Source: JBDLID01 sp039715055
GTDB lineage: Bacteria > Desulfobacterota > Desulfobulbia > Desulfobulbales > Desulfocapsaceae
NCBI GenBank assembly: GCA_039715055.1
Contig: JBDLID010000004.1
Location: 1 to 51,682 of the forward strand
Direction: 5' to 3'
DNA length: 51,682 nt
Of the stretch, positions 8,445 through 17,846 are shown piece after piece (within the stretch, counting starts at the first letter, position 1; each line of letters begins with the position of its first letter). Below the pieces are notes generated by a model. It saw only the letters and a list, made by a program, of their open reading frames with translations, made no database searches and was not told the origin of the DNA. The position numbers and the translations under genes were made by a program.

Positions 8445-10190
8445 TCAGTCAGAGCTGTCTTGCTGTTCCAGGTTATTCTTTTTTCCCGAGGCATCATAAA
8501 GATACCGTTTGATCTTATGGGTAGCAGTCTTGATAAACGGTTCCCTCCGTTCATATAGTTGAGACAGGCGGGAGGCAGGAGGCAGCTGCTTGTTGACCTC
8601 TTTTTTCATATTCGCCAGCAGCTTTTCGATATAGGCATGCCGCTCGCTACGGTTCTGGCCGACGGTCTCCTCGTCGATCAATTCATAATCCGGGTAAACC
8701 CAGCCGTCGAGCCGACCGTTGTTCTCCACAACCAGTGATTCCACCACCCAGGCAAAGGCATTCATCTTGTGCTCAACCGGCTCAGGGTAGACATTTTCGC
8801 CGTTGGCCATAACGATCACATTTTTGGAGCGGCCACGAATATGGAGGTTGTTTTCTTCATCGAAATATCCGAGATCGCCGGTGAACAGCCAACCGTCTTC
8901 AGACAGCACCTCCTCGGTGGCTTCAGTGTCGTTCCAGTACCCCTGCATGACATTGGGACCACGTGCAGCAACCTCACCAACCCCGGTCTCGGGGTCCGGG
9001 TTCTTGATACGGATCTCAACATGGGGAATCGGCTTTCCGGTGGAACCAATGGCAATCGTCGGGTCTCCCGGAGGCCCACCTGCGAGCAGCGGTGCCGATT
9101 CCGTCATACCGTACCCGATGATATATGGAAAACCTGCAGCGTGAAGAAACTTCTCAACATCAGGGTTGAGTGCCGCACCACCAATTCCCATGAGCTGGAG
9201 GTTGCCACCGAAAAATTCGAGCAACTTGGCGCCGATTTTTTTGTAAATCATTTTTCTGCCGGCTTCGAACCGACAGACAGTGGACAGGACCAGGCTATTG
9301 TCGATTTTAGGCAGCACCCGTTTCTTGTAAATTTTTTCCATGACCAGCGGGACGGCAAACATGGCAAATGGTTTTTCTTCCTTGCACAACCTCTGAAGAA
9401 TTACCGGTGTGGGGGTCTTACCGGCATAGGCAATTCGAGCACCGGACAGCAGTGGCAGAATAAACCCGAGGGTAAACTCATAGGTGTGTGACATGGGCAG
9501 AATCGAGAGAAACACTGCCCCGGGTTCCACCTCAATCAATGACGAAGCCGAGTAGGCGTTGGCCGTCAAATTTTTATGGGTCAGCATCACCGCCTTGGAA
9601 AAACCGGAAGTGCCTGATGTATACAAAATAGCAGCGAGGTCCTCTTCATCGATCTCCTCGAAGCCGTACTCTTTTGACTCACCCAGTTTTTCATCACAGA
9701 GTTCATTGGCGCCATGGAGGTATTGTGAAAAGGGATCAACAAGGACAACACCTATGGTCCCCACATAATCATCAAGAGTGACCACCCGGGACAGGGTGTC
9801 ACGTTTGAGCTCATAGATTTTCTCAATCTGGCGCTGGGTGGTGAAGAGGAAAGAAACCTTCATCTCGGTAAGAATATGATGGACATCAGCTTCAGGAAGA
9901 TCAGGCAGAATGGGAACAACAATGGCACCGAGACGGACTATGGCAAAATAAGCCACTCCCCAGTTATGAGAATTCTCAGCAAGAATGGCAACGTGATCTC
10001 CTTTTTTGACTCCTTCATCAGTCAAACGGTAAGCAATTGCCATCACCCGGCCATAGAACTCACTATAGGTCAACGGGGTCTCCAACGCCATGCCTATGGC
10101 ATCACGATCTCCATAGAGATTTCGACTGTTGTCCAATATATAGTTCAGGGTCATCCGAACATCATCGTTACTTGACACTGGTAACCTCAT
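8445..10190 (-). CDS. fadD: long-chain acyl-CoA synthetase (AMP-forming)
   Basis: A 581-residue adenylate-forming ligase that converts free fatty (or related) acids, ATP and CoA to acyl-CoA. Motifs seen: P-loop 'ILYTSGTSGFSKAVMLTH', A4/A5 'GYGMTESAPLLAGG', A7 'LFTGDLGYFDEE', A8 'IRGRSKNVIVMANGENVYPEPVE', and the C-terminal catalytic Lys in 'KTATHKIKRYLY'. The start is uncertain: ATG 10190 (MRLPVSSN) is preferred, while in-frame TTG codons at 10205 and 10217 would add five or nine residues; none has a good ribosome site. Coupling with the FadL-type porin directly downstream suggests use of exogenous fatty acids. Confidence 0.88.
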   Translation of the reverse strand: MRLPVSSNDDVRMTLNYILDNSRNLYGDRDAIGMALETPLTYSEFYGRVMAIAYRLTDEGVKKGDHVAILAENSHNWGVAYFAIVRLGAIVVPILPDLPEADVHHILTEMKVSFLFTTQRQIEKIYELKRDTLSRVVTLDDYVGTIGVVLVDPFSQYLHGANELCDEKLGESKEYGFEEIDEEDLAAILYTSGTSGFSKAVMLTHKNLTANAYSASSLIEVEPGAVFLSILPMSHTYEFTLGFILPLLSGARIAYAGKTPTPVILQRLCKEEKPFAMFAVPLVMEKIYKKRVLPKIDNSLVLSTVCRFEAGRKMIYKKIGAKLLEFFGGNLQLMGIGGAALNPDVEKFLHAAGFPYIIGYGMTESAPLLAGGPPGDPTIAIGSTGKPIPHVEIRIKNPDPETGVGEVAARGPNVMQGYWNDTEATEEVLSEDGWLFTGDLGYFDEENNLHIRGRSKNVIVMANGENVYPEPVEHKMNAFAWVVESLVVENNGRLDGWVYPDYELIDEETVGQNRSERHAYIEKLLANMKKEVNKQLPPASRLSQLYERREPFIKTATHKIKRYLYDASGKKNNLEQQDSSD

Positions 10191-10740
10191 TTTGGTGTGA
10201 ATCAAATCTACCTGCAATCCGAATCAGAATTCGACAGCCGATACTAACTAATCGGGACCTTTAGGTCAACAATAAGGCCACCTTTAAAAATTGTCTTTTT
10301 GTCCCAACTCTTCGTTGCGCGAATAATTTTGTACCCGGAATATTAGAAGTGAGCCGAGCACTTCGTCCTCGGAATATCAGCTATATGCCTGTGGCAAAAT
10401 TCTCCTCACGCCTCGATTTGGAACAGATAAGCGAGGCACGAGACTCCGAAATACTAATTTTTCAAGGTACCCTATGAGACAGTTTTCAACTTGACCTAAA
10501 ATATGCGCTAATCCTAATAAAATCTTGACAATACGACCATTTCATAATACAAAATGTTAGAAATTGGTAAATGATTATTAATTAAATCTGCATCAGTATA
10601 GTCATTTTTCAATATTGATACATTAATTTATGCTTTGTTCCATACTCTATTATTTATTTGATATTACGAAATTCTTCACTAGTTATCCGGGACAGATTGC
10701 GAGAAAAACAACAGCTCAAGCTTAACCAGACATTTTTCTC
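10191..10740. other. long gene-free, AT-rich intergenic region
   Basis: About 550 bases between divergent fadD and the carboxypeptidase gene. Bases 10300-10450 are GC-richer with small imperfect dyads (CCGAG..CTCGG near 10353-10371; CCTCG..CGAGG near 10412-10434). Bases 10480-10700 are strongly AT-rich and should hold promoters for both flanking genes. I find no reading frame, tRNA or convincing riboswitch. Confidence 0.35.
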
Positions 10741-11775
10741 ATGAATTATTTCCAGACATCAGTCAAATTGCTGTGCGGCCTTTTTATCAGTACTCTTTTT
10801 TTTCTGCCGTATTCAGTATCCGCCTCGATTCCAACACTGCAGGACTCCTTTAAAAGAGCTCCGCAGACAAAGAGTGCCTCCCGCGCTCCGCAAATCGTCA
10901 AAAAGACATCTTTGCCTGTTCTCGGCATTTATCGGGATATCTCTTTAAAAAGACGAGGCATCTCTCCTGCCACCAATAACAGTGACCGGAAAATAAAGCG
11001 GAAAATTTCTGCCAGAAGTGCCATCATCATTGACGCTGTCACTGGCAAGACCCTGTTCTCAAGGGCGCCTGACCGGCCACGACAGCCCGCTTCCACCATC
11101 AAGGTGATCACCGGTATGATCGCCATGAAGTCACTGTCGGAAACGGATAAGGTTGCTGTCAGTCCCAAGGCAGCCAGACAACCCCGATCAAAAATCTACC
11201 TCGATCATAAGAAAAACTATAAAGCCGCAGATCTCATCCAGGCGGTTCTTCTGGCTTCCGCAAATGATGCAAGTGTTGCCCTGGCTGAAAAAATTGCCGG
11301 CAATGAAAAAGAATTTGCTCAGATGATGACCCTGCGGGCCAGGCTGTGGGGTGCAAAAAATACCATCTGCCAGACAGCCTCCGGACTAACCGCCAAGGGA
11401 CAGCAAAGCACTGCAAGGGATCTGGCCACCATCTTCCGTCATGTCATGGCAGATGATGACTTTGCCGCCATTATGAAAAAGACCAAGGCCAGAACGACAA
11501 GAGGCAAACTGCTCCGCAATCACAACAAGGCTCTCTGGCAGATCAAGGGAGCAGAGGGCGGTAAGACCGGGTATACCAACAAGGCACGCCAGACCTATGT
11601 GGGCAAATTCAAGCGTGGTGGAAACGAGATTATCGTCGCAATCATGGGCAGTGAAACCATGTGGACCGACATCAAACGACTTGTGGAGTATGGTTTCACC
11701 CACAGCTTTGCCAACAACAGCGTTCCGGTTGACAATAAATCAGCCCAACCTGCTCAACTGATCGCCGGCCGTTAA
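10741..11775 (+). CDS. D-alanyl-D-alanine carboxypeptidase (PBP5/6-type, S11)
   Basis: Exported peptidoglycan-trimming enzyme that removes the terminal D-Ala of the stem peptide. After a signal sequence (hydrophobic 10-29) and a basic linker, the three penicillin-binding motifs are all present: S118-T-I-K121 (SxxK), S173-A-N175 (SxN), and KTG in 'GAEGGKTGYTNKA'. At 344 residues the protein lacks the C-terminal beta domain and amphipathic anchor of E. coli DacA, so it may be periplasmic and soluble. It stands alone between two leftward operons and has its own strong terminator. Confidence 0.87.
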   Translation: MNYFQTSVKLLCGLFISTLFFLPYSVSASIPTLQDSFKRAPQTKSASRAPQIVKKTSLPVLGIYRDISLKRRGISPATNNSDRKIKRKISARSAIIIDAVTGKTLFSRAPDRPRQPASTIKVITGMIAMKSLSETDKVAVSPKAARQPRSKIYLDHKKNYKAADLIQAVLLASANDASVALAEKIAGNEKEFAQMMTLRARLWGAKNTICQTASGLTAKGQQSTARDLATIFRHVMADDDFAAIMKKTKARTTRGKLLRNHNKALWQIKGAEGGKTGYTNKARQTYVGKFKRGGNEIIVAIMGSETMWTDIKRLVEYGFTHSFANNSVPVDNKSAQPAQLIAGR

Positions 11776-11801
11776 TTCCCCTCCCTGCCAGCGTAATTGT
11801 C

Positions 11802-11845
11802 AACAGTCTGTATACCTATTTCAACGGTATACAGACTGTTTTTAT
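11802..11845 (+). terminator. intrinsic terminator of the carboxypeptidase gene
   Basis: A perfect 15-bp stem, AACAGTCTGTATACC / GGTATACAGACTGTT, with a 9-base loop, followed by TTTAT. Only the rightward direction has a T-run. Confidence 0.85.
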
Positions 11846-11887
11846 TTCTGCCTCTCAACCTTGTCCCCATCTTTTAAAAAATTCGCT

Positions 11888-14884
11888 TCACGTCGTCCTG
11901 ACAAGACTCACCCTGTTCACCACCAGGCTGACTGCGCCAAAATCACGATCTATCGTCCCGTGCAGTACATACGGTCTGCCTGAGGACAGGAGATGGGCGT
12001 AACGCTGATATGTCCTTGGGAAAAAGGTGGTCTCCACCAGCCCGGTCTCATCCTCAAAGGTCAGGAACTCCATCACCTCGCCATTTTTGGTTGAAACCAG
12101 TTTGCCGGTGATCAGCCAACCGACAAAGCGCACTTTTTGACTGGTGTGATCCTCGAGATCGATTGCCCTGACCCGCCCTGCCAGGATACTTTCAGGCATC
12201 AGAGAGACCGGGTGACAGGAGGTGAGAAAACCCAGTATTGCATATTCCCTTCGCAGTCGCTCCCTGGTTACACCGTCTTTTAACTCTGGAGGAGGAGGCG
12301 CTGAAAAACCAAGCAGGGGTGTTGTCCGCTCCGCCGCTCTAGCACTATTGAGACGTGCGCACTCCCACAGCAGTTGACTGCGGCTCAAAGGTCCTGCCAC
12401 ACAATCCAGGGCACCGCTGTGGATCAGGGCCCGCACCTCGTCAGTCGACGGAGAGGTACGGACAAAAAAATCAGCCGGATTGCGATAAGCACCCTCCAGC
12501 CTGCAACTGATGACTCGCTCAACCAGACCGCGGGAAAGACCTTTGAGCGCCATCAGGCCGACCCGGACCACACTACCCTCGCCGCTCCATTTTCTGGTAC
12601 TTTCATTGACGCATGGAGGCACTATGGTCAAGCCGAGCCGCCTGGTCTCAGAGACATAGGCAAATGTGGAGTAGAAGCCACCCTCATTTGAAATCACCGC
12701 CGCCATGAACTGGGCCGGAAAATGGCACTTGAGATAGGCGGCCTGAAAAGAGACCTTTGCATAGGATGCCGAATGTGGCTTGCAGAATGAATAGCCGTCA
12801 AAGGAGAGGATCATCCGCCACAGATCCTCTATTACGCTTTGCTCGATCCCGTTTTGACGACAGCCTGAAAAAAATTCCTGCCGATAATCGGGCAGCCGCA
12901 TCTCCCGATCCTTTTTCGATAACACCTTGCGCAACCCGTCCGCCCGGGCGTGGGAAAAAGAGGCAAGGCGGACCGCCACCCGTGAAACATCCTCCTGGTA
13001 GACCATCAATCCGTAGGTCTCGTCCAGAACATCTGTCAGTAGAGGATGGAGCTGGTCATACCTGCCGCCATGGAGACGCCTGACATACTCCCTGACAAAT
13101 TCGTTGGCAGCCGGCCTGATGATCGATGACTGGATGACAAGCTGCTCAAAGTCACCCACCGCCGCCTTTTTCTGGAGAAGCCGCATGGCCGGGCTCTCGA
13201 TATAAAAGCAGCCCATGGTCAGCCCGTTGGCCACCGTCACCCTGGTGGCCGGATCATCTTCCGGCTGCCAGTTTGTCTCGTCAAATTCAACCCCACAGCC
13301 ACGCACAGCTCCAAGTCCGTCCCGGATGACACCCAGGCTGCGGTTGCCGAGCAGGTCGATCTTCACCAGCCCCGCCTCCTCGGTGCCATCCTTTTCCCAG
13401 TGAATGATGGGAACGCCCTTGGCGGCCCGCTCCACCGGTACATAGTGGTTGATCGGCTGCGGCGTGATGACCACGCCGCCCGGATGGACGGAGAGGTAAC
13501 GCGGAACTCCGACCAGTTGCTCCGCCTGTTTAAAAATTGACGGCCACGGTGGCGACAGGTCGATGCCCCGCATGGTCGGCAGGTGGGCCACGCTTGCCGC
13601 CATACTTGTACCATGACCACGATACCATGGCAGCCGCTTGGTCACCGTTGATATCTCCAGGGATGACAACCCATGGGCCCGGGCGGTTTCACGGATGGCC
13701 ATTTTCGGCTGAAAGCAGACGTGGTTGGCGACCATGGCGATGTGACCATTGAAATCATGAAGGACCTCGGCCAGAACATGGTCACGCTCGTCCCAGGAAA
13801 AATCGATATCGATGTCCGGCGGATCACTGCGGCCCGGATTTAAAAAACGCTCAAAATAGAGATTGTGTTTTACCGGGCAGACGTTTGTGATTTCCAGGCA
13901 GTAGGCAACAAGAGAGGCCGCACCTGAGCCGCGGCCGCAGATCCGCCTTTTTTTTCGCACACCGTTTGTTCCCAGGCGGTGGACGATATCACGCACCACC
14001 AAAAAATAGGAGGCGAATGCCATTTTACAGATCACCTTCAACTCGTGCTCCAGGCGTTCCACCACCGGTTCGGCCAGATCCTCTCCGTAGCGGTTGACCG
14101 CCCCCTCATAGGCCTTGCGACGCAGGACGGTGCCACTCTCTCCACGACCGCGCCAGGGCGGCATGATAATCCCAAAATCCGGGCCGCGGAATCGACAACG
14201 CGCTGCAAGCAGTTCACTGTTTTTCAAAACTTCAGGCCAGATTGCAAAACGGTCCGCATAAACATCAGGGTGCTCCAGATACTTCGCAGTGCAGTTGCTG
14301 CTTCGGCTCCTGATTTGCGACAGGCTTTTTTTCTCATCAATGGCCCGCAGCAGTTGAAACAGCTGCTGCTCATCCGGACCACCAAGGACTGCGGCCGGTG
14401 TACAGAGCGATGCGATCCTCCTGGACCGTGCCCAACTGCGCAGTCTCGATGCCCTTGCGTCCGGCTGCGCCCCGAGGTCCGCCGAAACCGACAGACCAGC
14501 CCGCTGCAGCCCCGCAAGAACTGTTCTGTTATCGCTTAAAAACAGAAGTCCCTCACCGTGGTCAGCGCACTCCCGGACGAGTTCAAAATCCGTATCCAGA
14601 TGCTTCCCTGTTAACAGCTGACAGAGGTTTTTATAGCCCTTCTCATTTTCAACCAGAGCGGTGAGCCGATGCCCGCCGTCGTCATCTATGTCCGCACCGA
14701 TAACCGGTCGCAGCCCCTCTTTTTTGCAGGCCGCAAGAAATGACCAGAGTCCGTAGAGGTTGTTCAGGTCGGTCAGGGCCAAACCGCTGTAGCCAGCCTT
14801 TTTTGCCAGGCGGCACAGTTTTGCCGGAGAGGCGGTGCCCTGCATCAGTGAATAGTGGGAACGGAGCCGCAGGGGGAAAAACAT
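11888..14884 (-). CDS. dnaE2: error-prone DNA polymerase DnaE2 (ImuC)
   Basis: C-family DNA polymerase that performs damage-induced mutagenic synthesis together with ImuB. At 998 residues it has the shortened DnaE2 architecture. The N-terminal PHP domain begins 'LRLRSHYSLMQGTASPAKL', with 'ALTDLNNLYG'. The palm carries the catalytic 'PDIDIDFSWDERD'. A helix-hairpin-helix and an OB-fold region ('VRFVGWLITGKLVSTKNGEVMEFLTFEDETG') lie near the C-terminus. It starts two bases after the imuB stop, so translation is coupled. As the last gene of the lexA-led operon it should be induced by DNA damage. The replicative DnaE is expected elsewhere in the genome. Confidence 0.93.
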   Translation of the reverse strand: MFFPLRLRSHYSLMQGTASPAKLCRLAKKAGYSGLALTDLNNLYGLWSFLAACKKEGLRPVIGADIDDDGGHRLTALVENEKGYKNLCQLLTGKHLDTDFELVRECADHGEGLLFLSDNRTVLAGLQRAGLSVSADLGAQPDARASRLRSWARSRRIASLCTPAAVLGGPDEQQLFQLLRAIDEKKSLSQIRSRSSNCTAKYLEHPDVYADRFAIWPEVLKNSELLAARCRFRGPDFGIIMPPWRGRGESGTVLRRKAYEGAVNRYGEDLAEPVVERLEHELKVICKMAFASYFLVVRDIVHRLGTNGVRKKRRICGRGSGAASLVAYCLEITNVCPVKHNLYFERFLNPGRSDPPDIDIDFSWDERDHVLAEVLHDFNGHIAMVANHVCFQPKMAIRETARAHGLSSLEISTVTKRLPWYRGHGTSMAASVAHLPTMRGIDLSPPWPSIFKQAEQLVGVPRYLSVHPGGVVITPQPINHYVPVERAAKGVPIIHWEKDGTEEAGLVKIDLLGNRSLGVIRDGLGAVRGCGVEFDETNWQPEDDPATRVTVANGLTMGCFYIESPAMRLLQKKAAVGDFEQLVIQSSIIRPAANEFVREYVRRLHGGRYDQLHPLLTDVLDETYGLMVYQEDVSRVAVRLASFSHARADGLRKVLSKKDREMRLPDYRQEFFSGCRQNGIEQSVIEDLWRMILSFDGYSFCKPHSASYAKVSFQAAYLKCHFPAQFMAAVISNEGGFYSTFAYVSETRRLGLTIVPPCVNESTRKWSGEGSVVRVGLMALKGLSRGLVERVISCRLEGAYRNPADFFVRTSPSTDEVRALIHSGALDCVAGPLSRSQLLWECARLNSARAAERTTPLLGFSAPPPPELKDGVTRERLRREYAILGFLTSCHPVSLMPESILAGRVRAIDLEDHTSQKVRFVGWLITGKLVSTKNGEVMEFLTFEDETGLVETTFFPRTYQRYAHLLSSGRPYVLHGTIDRDFGAVSLVVNRVSLVRTT

Positions 14885-14886
14885 TT

Positions 14887-16074
14887 TCAGGCCGAACTGT
14901 CAGCACATTTTCCCGGACCAAACCACACAGCATCGTGACCAAAACGGCTGCGAACCCGGTCCATGGCAGCAAACAGCTTCTCCTCCCGGAGCTGCCTCGG
15001 GTTTTTTGTGCAGAAGAGGGAAAGCTGGGGAGAGACCTTTTGCAAACGGTCGGCGATGAGTCTGCAGCTGCGCAGACGGCTGCGCATACTCCAGGCCCGG
15101 AGCAAGGCGTCAAAGGCCATTTTTTCGATCTCAACATCCCTGCTGCTCCCCTGTCGACCTGAGCTTCCTCCTGTACTGCGACGACCATCACTGTGATGAA
15201 GTTCAACCATAACCCGTCGGCATTCAAGCTGCCTTGAACGCAACTTGCGACAGAGACGCCCGGCGAGGCCTCTCAAACAGATACGGACAAGCTCGTGATC
15301 TCCACAGTCGTCATCAAACAGGTGCTCAAAAAAGATCTTTGCAGCCGACTCATTTTCAGCATGCACCTGACAACTGTCTATGCCGCGGCTGACCTGATGG
15401 AGAAATTCTCCGCCCTTGCCGAAGATAACCATGAGCTGCTGGGGGCTCAGACTTGCCAGTTCACCGACCCGGCTCAGATTGAACTCCGCCATCCGCCCCT
15501 GCTGGTGACGGCTCACTCCGGGAAGAATGGTAAGCGGCAGAGGAGCCAGAAATGCACTCTCTTCCCCCGGACCGACAATATATTCGCCCAGCGGCTTAAC
15601 CAGACGGGAGGCCACTTTTGAAACCAGCTTGGAAGTCGCCACCGTCCAGATCGGCCGGATTCCCAGGCGGTTGCCAAGCTGTTTACGCAGCCGCCAGGCA
15701 ATATCCGGCGGGGGACCAAACAGACGATGGGTGCCGGTCACATCGACAAAAAGATGACCATCGAGCAGCCCCTGCTCGATCTTTGGAGAAAAACTGCTCA
15801 CCTCGGAGACGAGGCCCTGCATGGCACGCCGGTAAAGAAGAGGCTGCGGCGGCAGGACTGCTGCACGGCGGCAGAGCCGTCTTGCCCGGCTGAGGCGCAT
15901 TCCTTTACGAACGCCGTCCTGGTATGCCTCTTCACTCATGTCATAGACCGAGGCCCGGCCGCCGGCTCCGGCAGCGATAAGAAGGGGGCGACTGCGCAGC
16001 GAGGTGTCTTCAAGGCGCTCTACGGCAACAGCAAAGTCAGCCACATTCAAGTGGATAATGGCACGTTCCAGCAT
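14887..16074 (-). CDS. imuB: ImuB, inactive Y-family polymerase-like adaptor
   Basis: Adaptor of the SOS mutasome that joins DnaE2 to the sliding clamp. It resembles Y-family polymerases ('HLNVADFAVAVERL' at the N-terminus, 'FVDVTGTHRLFGPP', 'LPGVSRHQQGRMAEFNLSRVGELASL'). However, the first catalytic acid motif (D-x-D in DinB) reads N-V-A, so it should be catalytically dead, as in known ImuB. I start at ATG 16074, where homology begins; an open frame continues upstream to 16251 but would translate the folded repeat element. No ribosome site is obvious at 16074. The spacer of 292 bases separating it from DUF72 is unusual within an operon. Confidence 0.88.
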   Translation of the reverse strand: MLERAIIHLNVADFAVAVERLEDTSLRSRPLLIAAGAGGRASVYDMSEEAYQDGVRKGMRLSRARRLCRRAAVLPPQPLLYRRAMQGLVSEVSSFSPKIEQGLLDGHLFVDVTGTHRLFGPPPDIAWRLRKQLGNRLGIRPIWTVATSKLVSKVASRLVKPLGEYIVGPGEESAFLAPLPLTILPGVSRHQQGRMAEFNLSRVGELASLSPQQLMVIFGKGGEFLHQVSRGIDSCQVHAENESAAKIFFEHLFDDDCGDHELVRICLRGLAGRLCRKLRSRQLECRRVMVELHHSDGRRSTGGSSGRQGSSRDVEIEKMAFDALLRAWSMRSRLRSCRLIADRLQKVSPQLSLFCTKNPRQLREEKLFAAMDRVRSRFGHDAVWFGPGKCADSSA

Positions 16075-16176
16075 GGTAGAAGGGTAAATACAATTCAGAA
16101 TCTGATTACGTATAAAGTGTCGCCACCTCTTGCCATTGAATAACAAGCAGTTAAGGCTGACATTCTGGCCCGGAGT

Positions 16177-16273
16177 GATAGATGTTTGATTTGCGGGACG
16201 CCATAAACCCATCCATAGGGGCTTGATCGCAGCCGTCCGGGCTGTGATCAAGCCCCCAAATCAAACATCTATC
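16177..16273. repeat. 97-bp nested inverted-repeat element between DUF72 and imuB
   Basis: Perfect 17-bp terminal inverted repeats (16177-16193, GATAGATGTTTGATTTG, and 16257-16273) enclose a second stem. The inner stem has arms GGGGCTTGATCGCAGCC and GGCTGTGATCAAGCCCC, 17 bp with one G-U pair, around a five-base loop. The two stems are joined on one side only, by about 25 unpaired bases (16194-16218). Flanking GGAG and CTCC extend the outer stem with one bulge. It could be a miniature transposable or REP-like element, or a structured RNA that tunes expression of imuB-dnaE2. No second copy is in the window. Confidence 0.7.
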
Positions 16274-16366
16274 CTCCCTACTCTGTCGAAAAAATTAATC
16301 CTGTATTCAATTATTAAATACCATGACTGAGTTTGGTGGGTAATCACCGTCCCATCCGGACGCTGC

Positions 16367-17230
16367 TCAACCGGCGGCGAGCAGCTGCCCGAACAGCCTG
16401 GCGTTTCTCGGTGCCTGGGCCCGGACATGATTGTTGAAAAATACCGCTCCGCTTGAGGCCCTGCTGCAGATAACCGACATATGGTCGCGCAACCAGCTCT
16501 TCAGCTCCTCTTCACTGTAGTCGTAGTCGAATTTCTGCTGCATATTGGCCGATCGCCAGCCCCTTTCATTGCGGCCATGAAAGCGGATATAAAAAAGGTC
16601 GGGATTGGTCACCACATCAAGCAGGGGAAAAAGACCGGGCAGTTGCGGAGCGTCAACGGTCACCAGGGTGACTCCTCGTTTCTCAAGCTCGGCAAAAACA
16701 GAATCCCGGGCCCAGGAACGATGACGAAATTCAACGGCCAGCGGCAGCCCGGCCAACCCGTCGAGCAGCCTGGCCAGATAGCTGCGCCTGGAGTGAGTCC
16801 AGTCAAAATCAGGAGGAAGCTGAATGAGGATGGCCAGTAAACGGTTCTTCAACGGAGCGATTCCCTGGCGATAAGAGCGCAGCTGTTCGGGCCACCCGGC
16901 ATCGACTTCATGGGTCAGGGTTCGGGTCAGCTTGGCGGCAAAACAGAAGTGGTCCGGAGCTCTGCTGACCATCCGCTCCACAGCCTCGGCCCTGACCATC
17001 TGGTACCAGGTATAGTTAAGCTCCACCACTGAAAATTTTTGACCATAGAGCGGCAGCATGTCAGGGGTTTTGGTCAGTGATGGATAAAAACCGCCGTCCA
17101 CCCACTCCGTATAGGAATAACCGCTGGTTCCGATCCGCACCCTGCTCTCCTGTGCAGAAGAGTGGTTTTGGACCATATGGACCTGCGGCAACGGATCCGT
17201 CTGCTGTTTCATAACCTCTTTGCTGCTCAC
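16367..17230 (-). CDS. DUF72 family protein (YecE-like TIM barrel)
   Basis: A 287-residue DUF72 protein; the biochemical function of this family is not established. Family features: 'VRIGTSGYSYTEWV..FYP', 'FSVVELNYTWYQM', 'FCFAAKLTRTLTHE', 'LLAILIQLPPDFDW', 'LAVEFRHRSW', 'DLFYIRFHGRNE', and the C-terminal 'VFFNNHVRAQAPRNARLFGQLL'. It starts at GTG 17230, overlapping the lexA stop (GTGA), so it is translationally coupled to lexA and should be SOS-controlled. In many proteobacteria the gene between lexA and imuB is imuA (a RecA/SulA-like protein); here that position is held by DUF72. A role in the mutasome or in DNA damage is therefore inference from position only. Confidence 0.88.
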   Translation of the reverse strand: MSSKEVMKQQTDPLPQVHMVQNHSSAQESRVRIGTSGYSYTEWVDGGFYPSLTKTPDMLPLYGQKFSVVELNYTWYQMVRAEAVERMVSRAPDHFCFAAKLTRTLTHEVDAGWPEQLRSYRQGIAPLKNRLLAILIQLPPDFDWTHSRRSYLARLLDGLAGLPLAVEFRHRSWARDSVFAELEKRGVTLVTVDAPQLPGLFPLLDVVTNPDLFYIRFHGRNERGWRSANMQQKFDYDYSEEELKSWLRDHMSVICSRASSGAVFFNNHVRAQAPRNARLFGQLLAAG

Positions 17231-17841
17231 ATCTGTCCACGGATGACGCCGACCACCTTACCCTGGACCAGCAGCTCGCCGAACCCATAACGTTTTGCGT
17301 CGAACTCCTTGTTTTCAGGGCGAAGCTCAATACAGTCGTCATGGCGAAAAAACCGCTTCACAGTTGCCTCTTCACCGTGGAGAAGGGCCACTACAACCTC
17401 CCCGTTTTCCGCATACTGACGTGGTTCACACACCACAAAATCGCGGTCGAGAATCCCGGCGTCACGCATGGATTGTCCATCCACCCGGAGACAGAAAAGA
17501 TTGTCACCGGGAAACATTGCAGCGTCAACCCACACCGATCCATCCCACTCCTGCTGAGCATACATGGGCAGACCGGCGGTAATCTGCCCGATTACCGGCA
17601 GCTCACGACCGGCCCCACTTTTTTTCTCAGGTGGAGAACCGGACAGCAGGCGGATGGTGCGACTGTAATGACCGGCCCGCTCGAGATAGCCTTTTTTTTC
17701 AAGCTGACCAATAAACTGGGCCACCGCAGAATGGCTTATTCCCAGATCCAATGCGGCTTGACGCAGGCTTGGAGCCCGGCCCTGGTTGTCTAAACATTCT
17801 TTGAGGTAATCGAGAAAGGCGCTTTGTTTGGTGGTCAGCAT
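17227..17841 (-). CDS. lexA: LexA repressor (SOS regulator)
   Basis: Repressor of the SOS regulon, inactivated by RecA-stimulated self-cleavage. An N-terminal winged helix (residues 1-65, 'GRAPSLRQAALDLGISHSAVAQFIGQLEKKGYL') is followed by the S24 peptidase domain. Visible functional residues are the Ala89-Gly90 cleavage site in 'GQITAGLP', Ser124 in 'DGQSMRDAGI' and Lys162 in 'EEATVKRFF'. It is the first gene of lexA-DUF72-imuB-dnaE2. No Shine-Dalgarno sequence precedes the ATG; the heptamer array runs almost up to the start codon. The operator at 18003-18018 predicts autoregulation. It may be a second, cassette-specific LexA if the genome carries another. Confidence 0.93.
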   Translation of the reverse strand: MLTTKQSAFLDYLKECLDNQGRAPSLRQAALDLGISHSAVAQFIGQLEKKGYLERAGHYSRTIRLLSGSPPEKKSGAGRELPVIGQITAGLPMYAQQEWDGSVWVDAAMFPGDNLFCLRVDGQSMRDAGILDRDFVVCEPRQYAENGEVVVALLHGEEATVKRFFRHDDCIELRPENKEFDAKRYGFGELLVQGKVVGVIRGQM

Positions 17842-17846
17842 GAGAG

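Noticed and set aside
10456..10473. Short match of AATTTTTCAAGGTACCCT with 35566-35583
   Set aside because: An 18-base match with one difference is expected a few times by chance in 50 kb, and the flanks do not align.
14682..15227. Minus-strand open frame across the imuB-dnaE2 junction
   Set aside because: Out of frame with both polymerase genes, which are complete and coupled; composition is not protein-like.
16177..16273. Integron attC site
   Set aside because: The ends read GTTTGAT/ATCAAAC, not GTTRRRY with its RYYYAAC partner, in either orientation, and no integrase or cassette layout is present.
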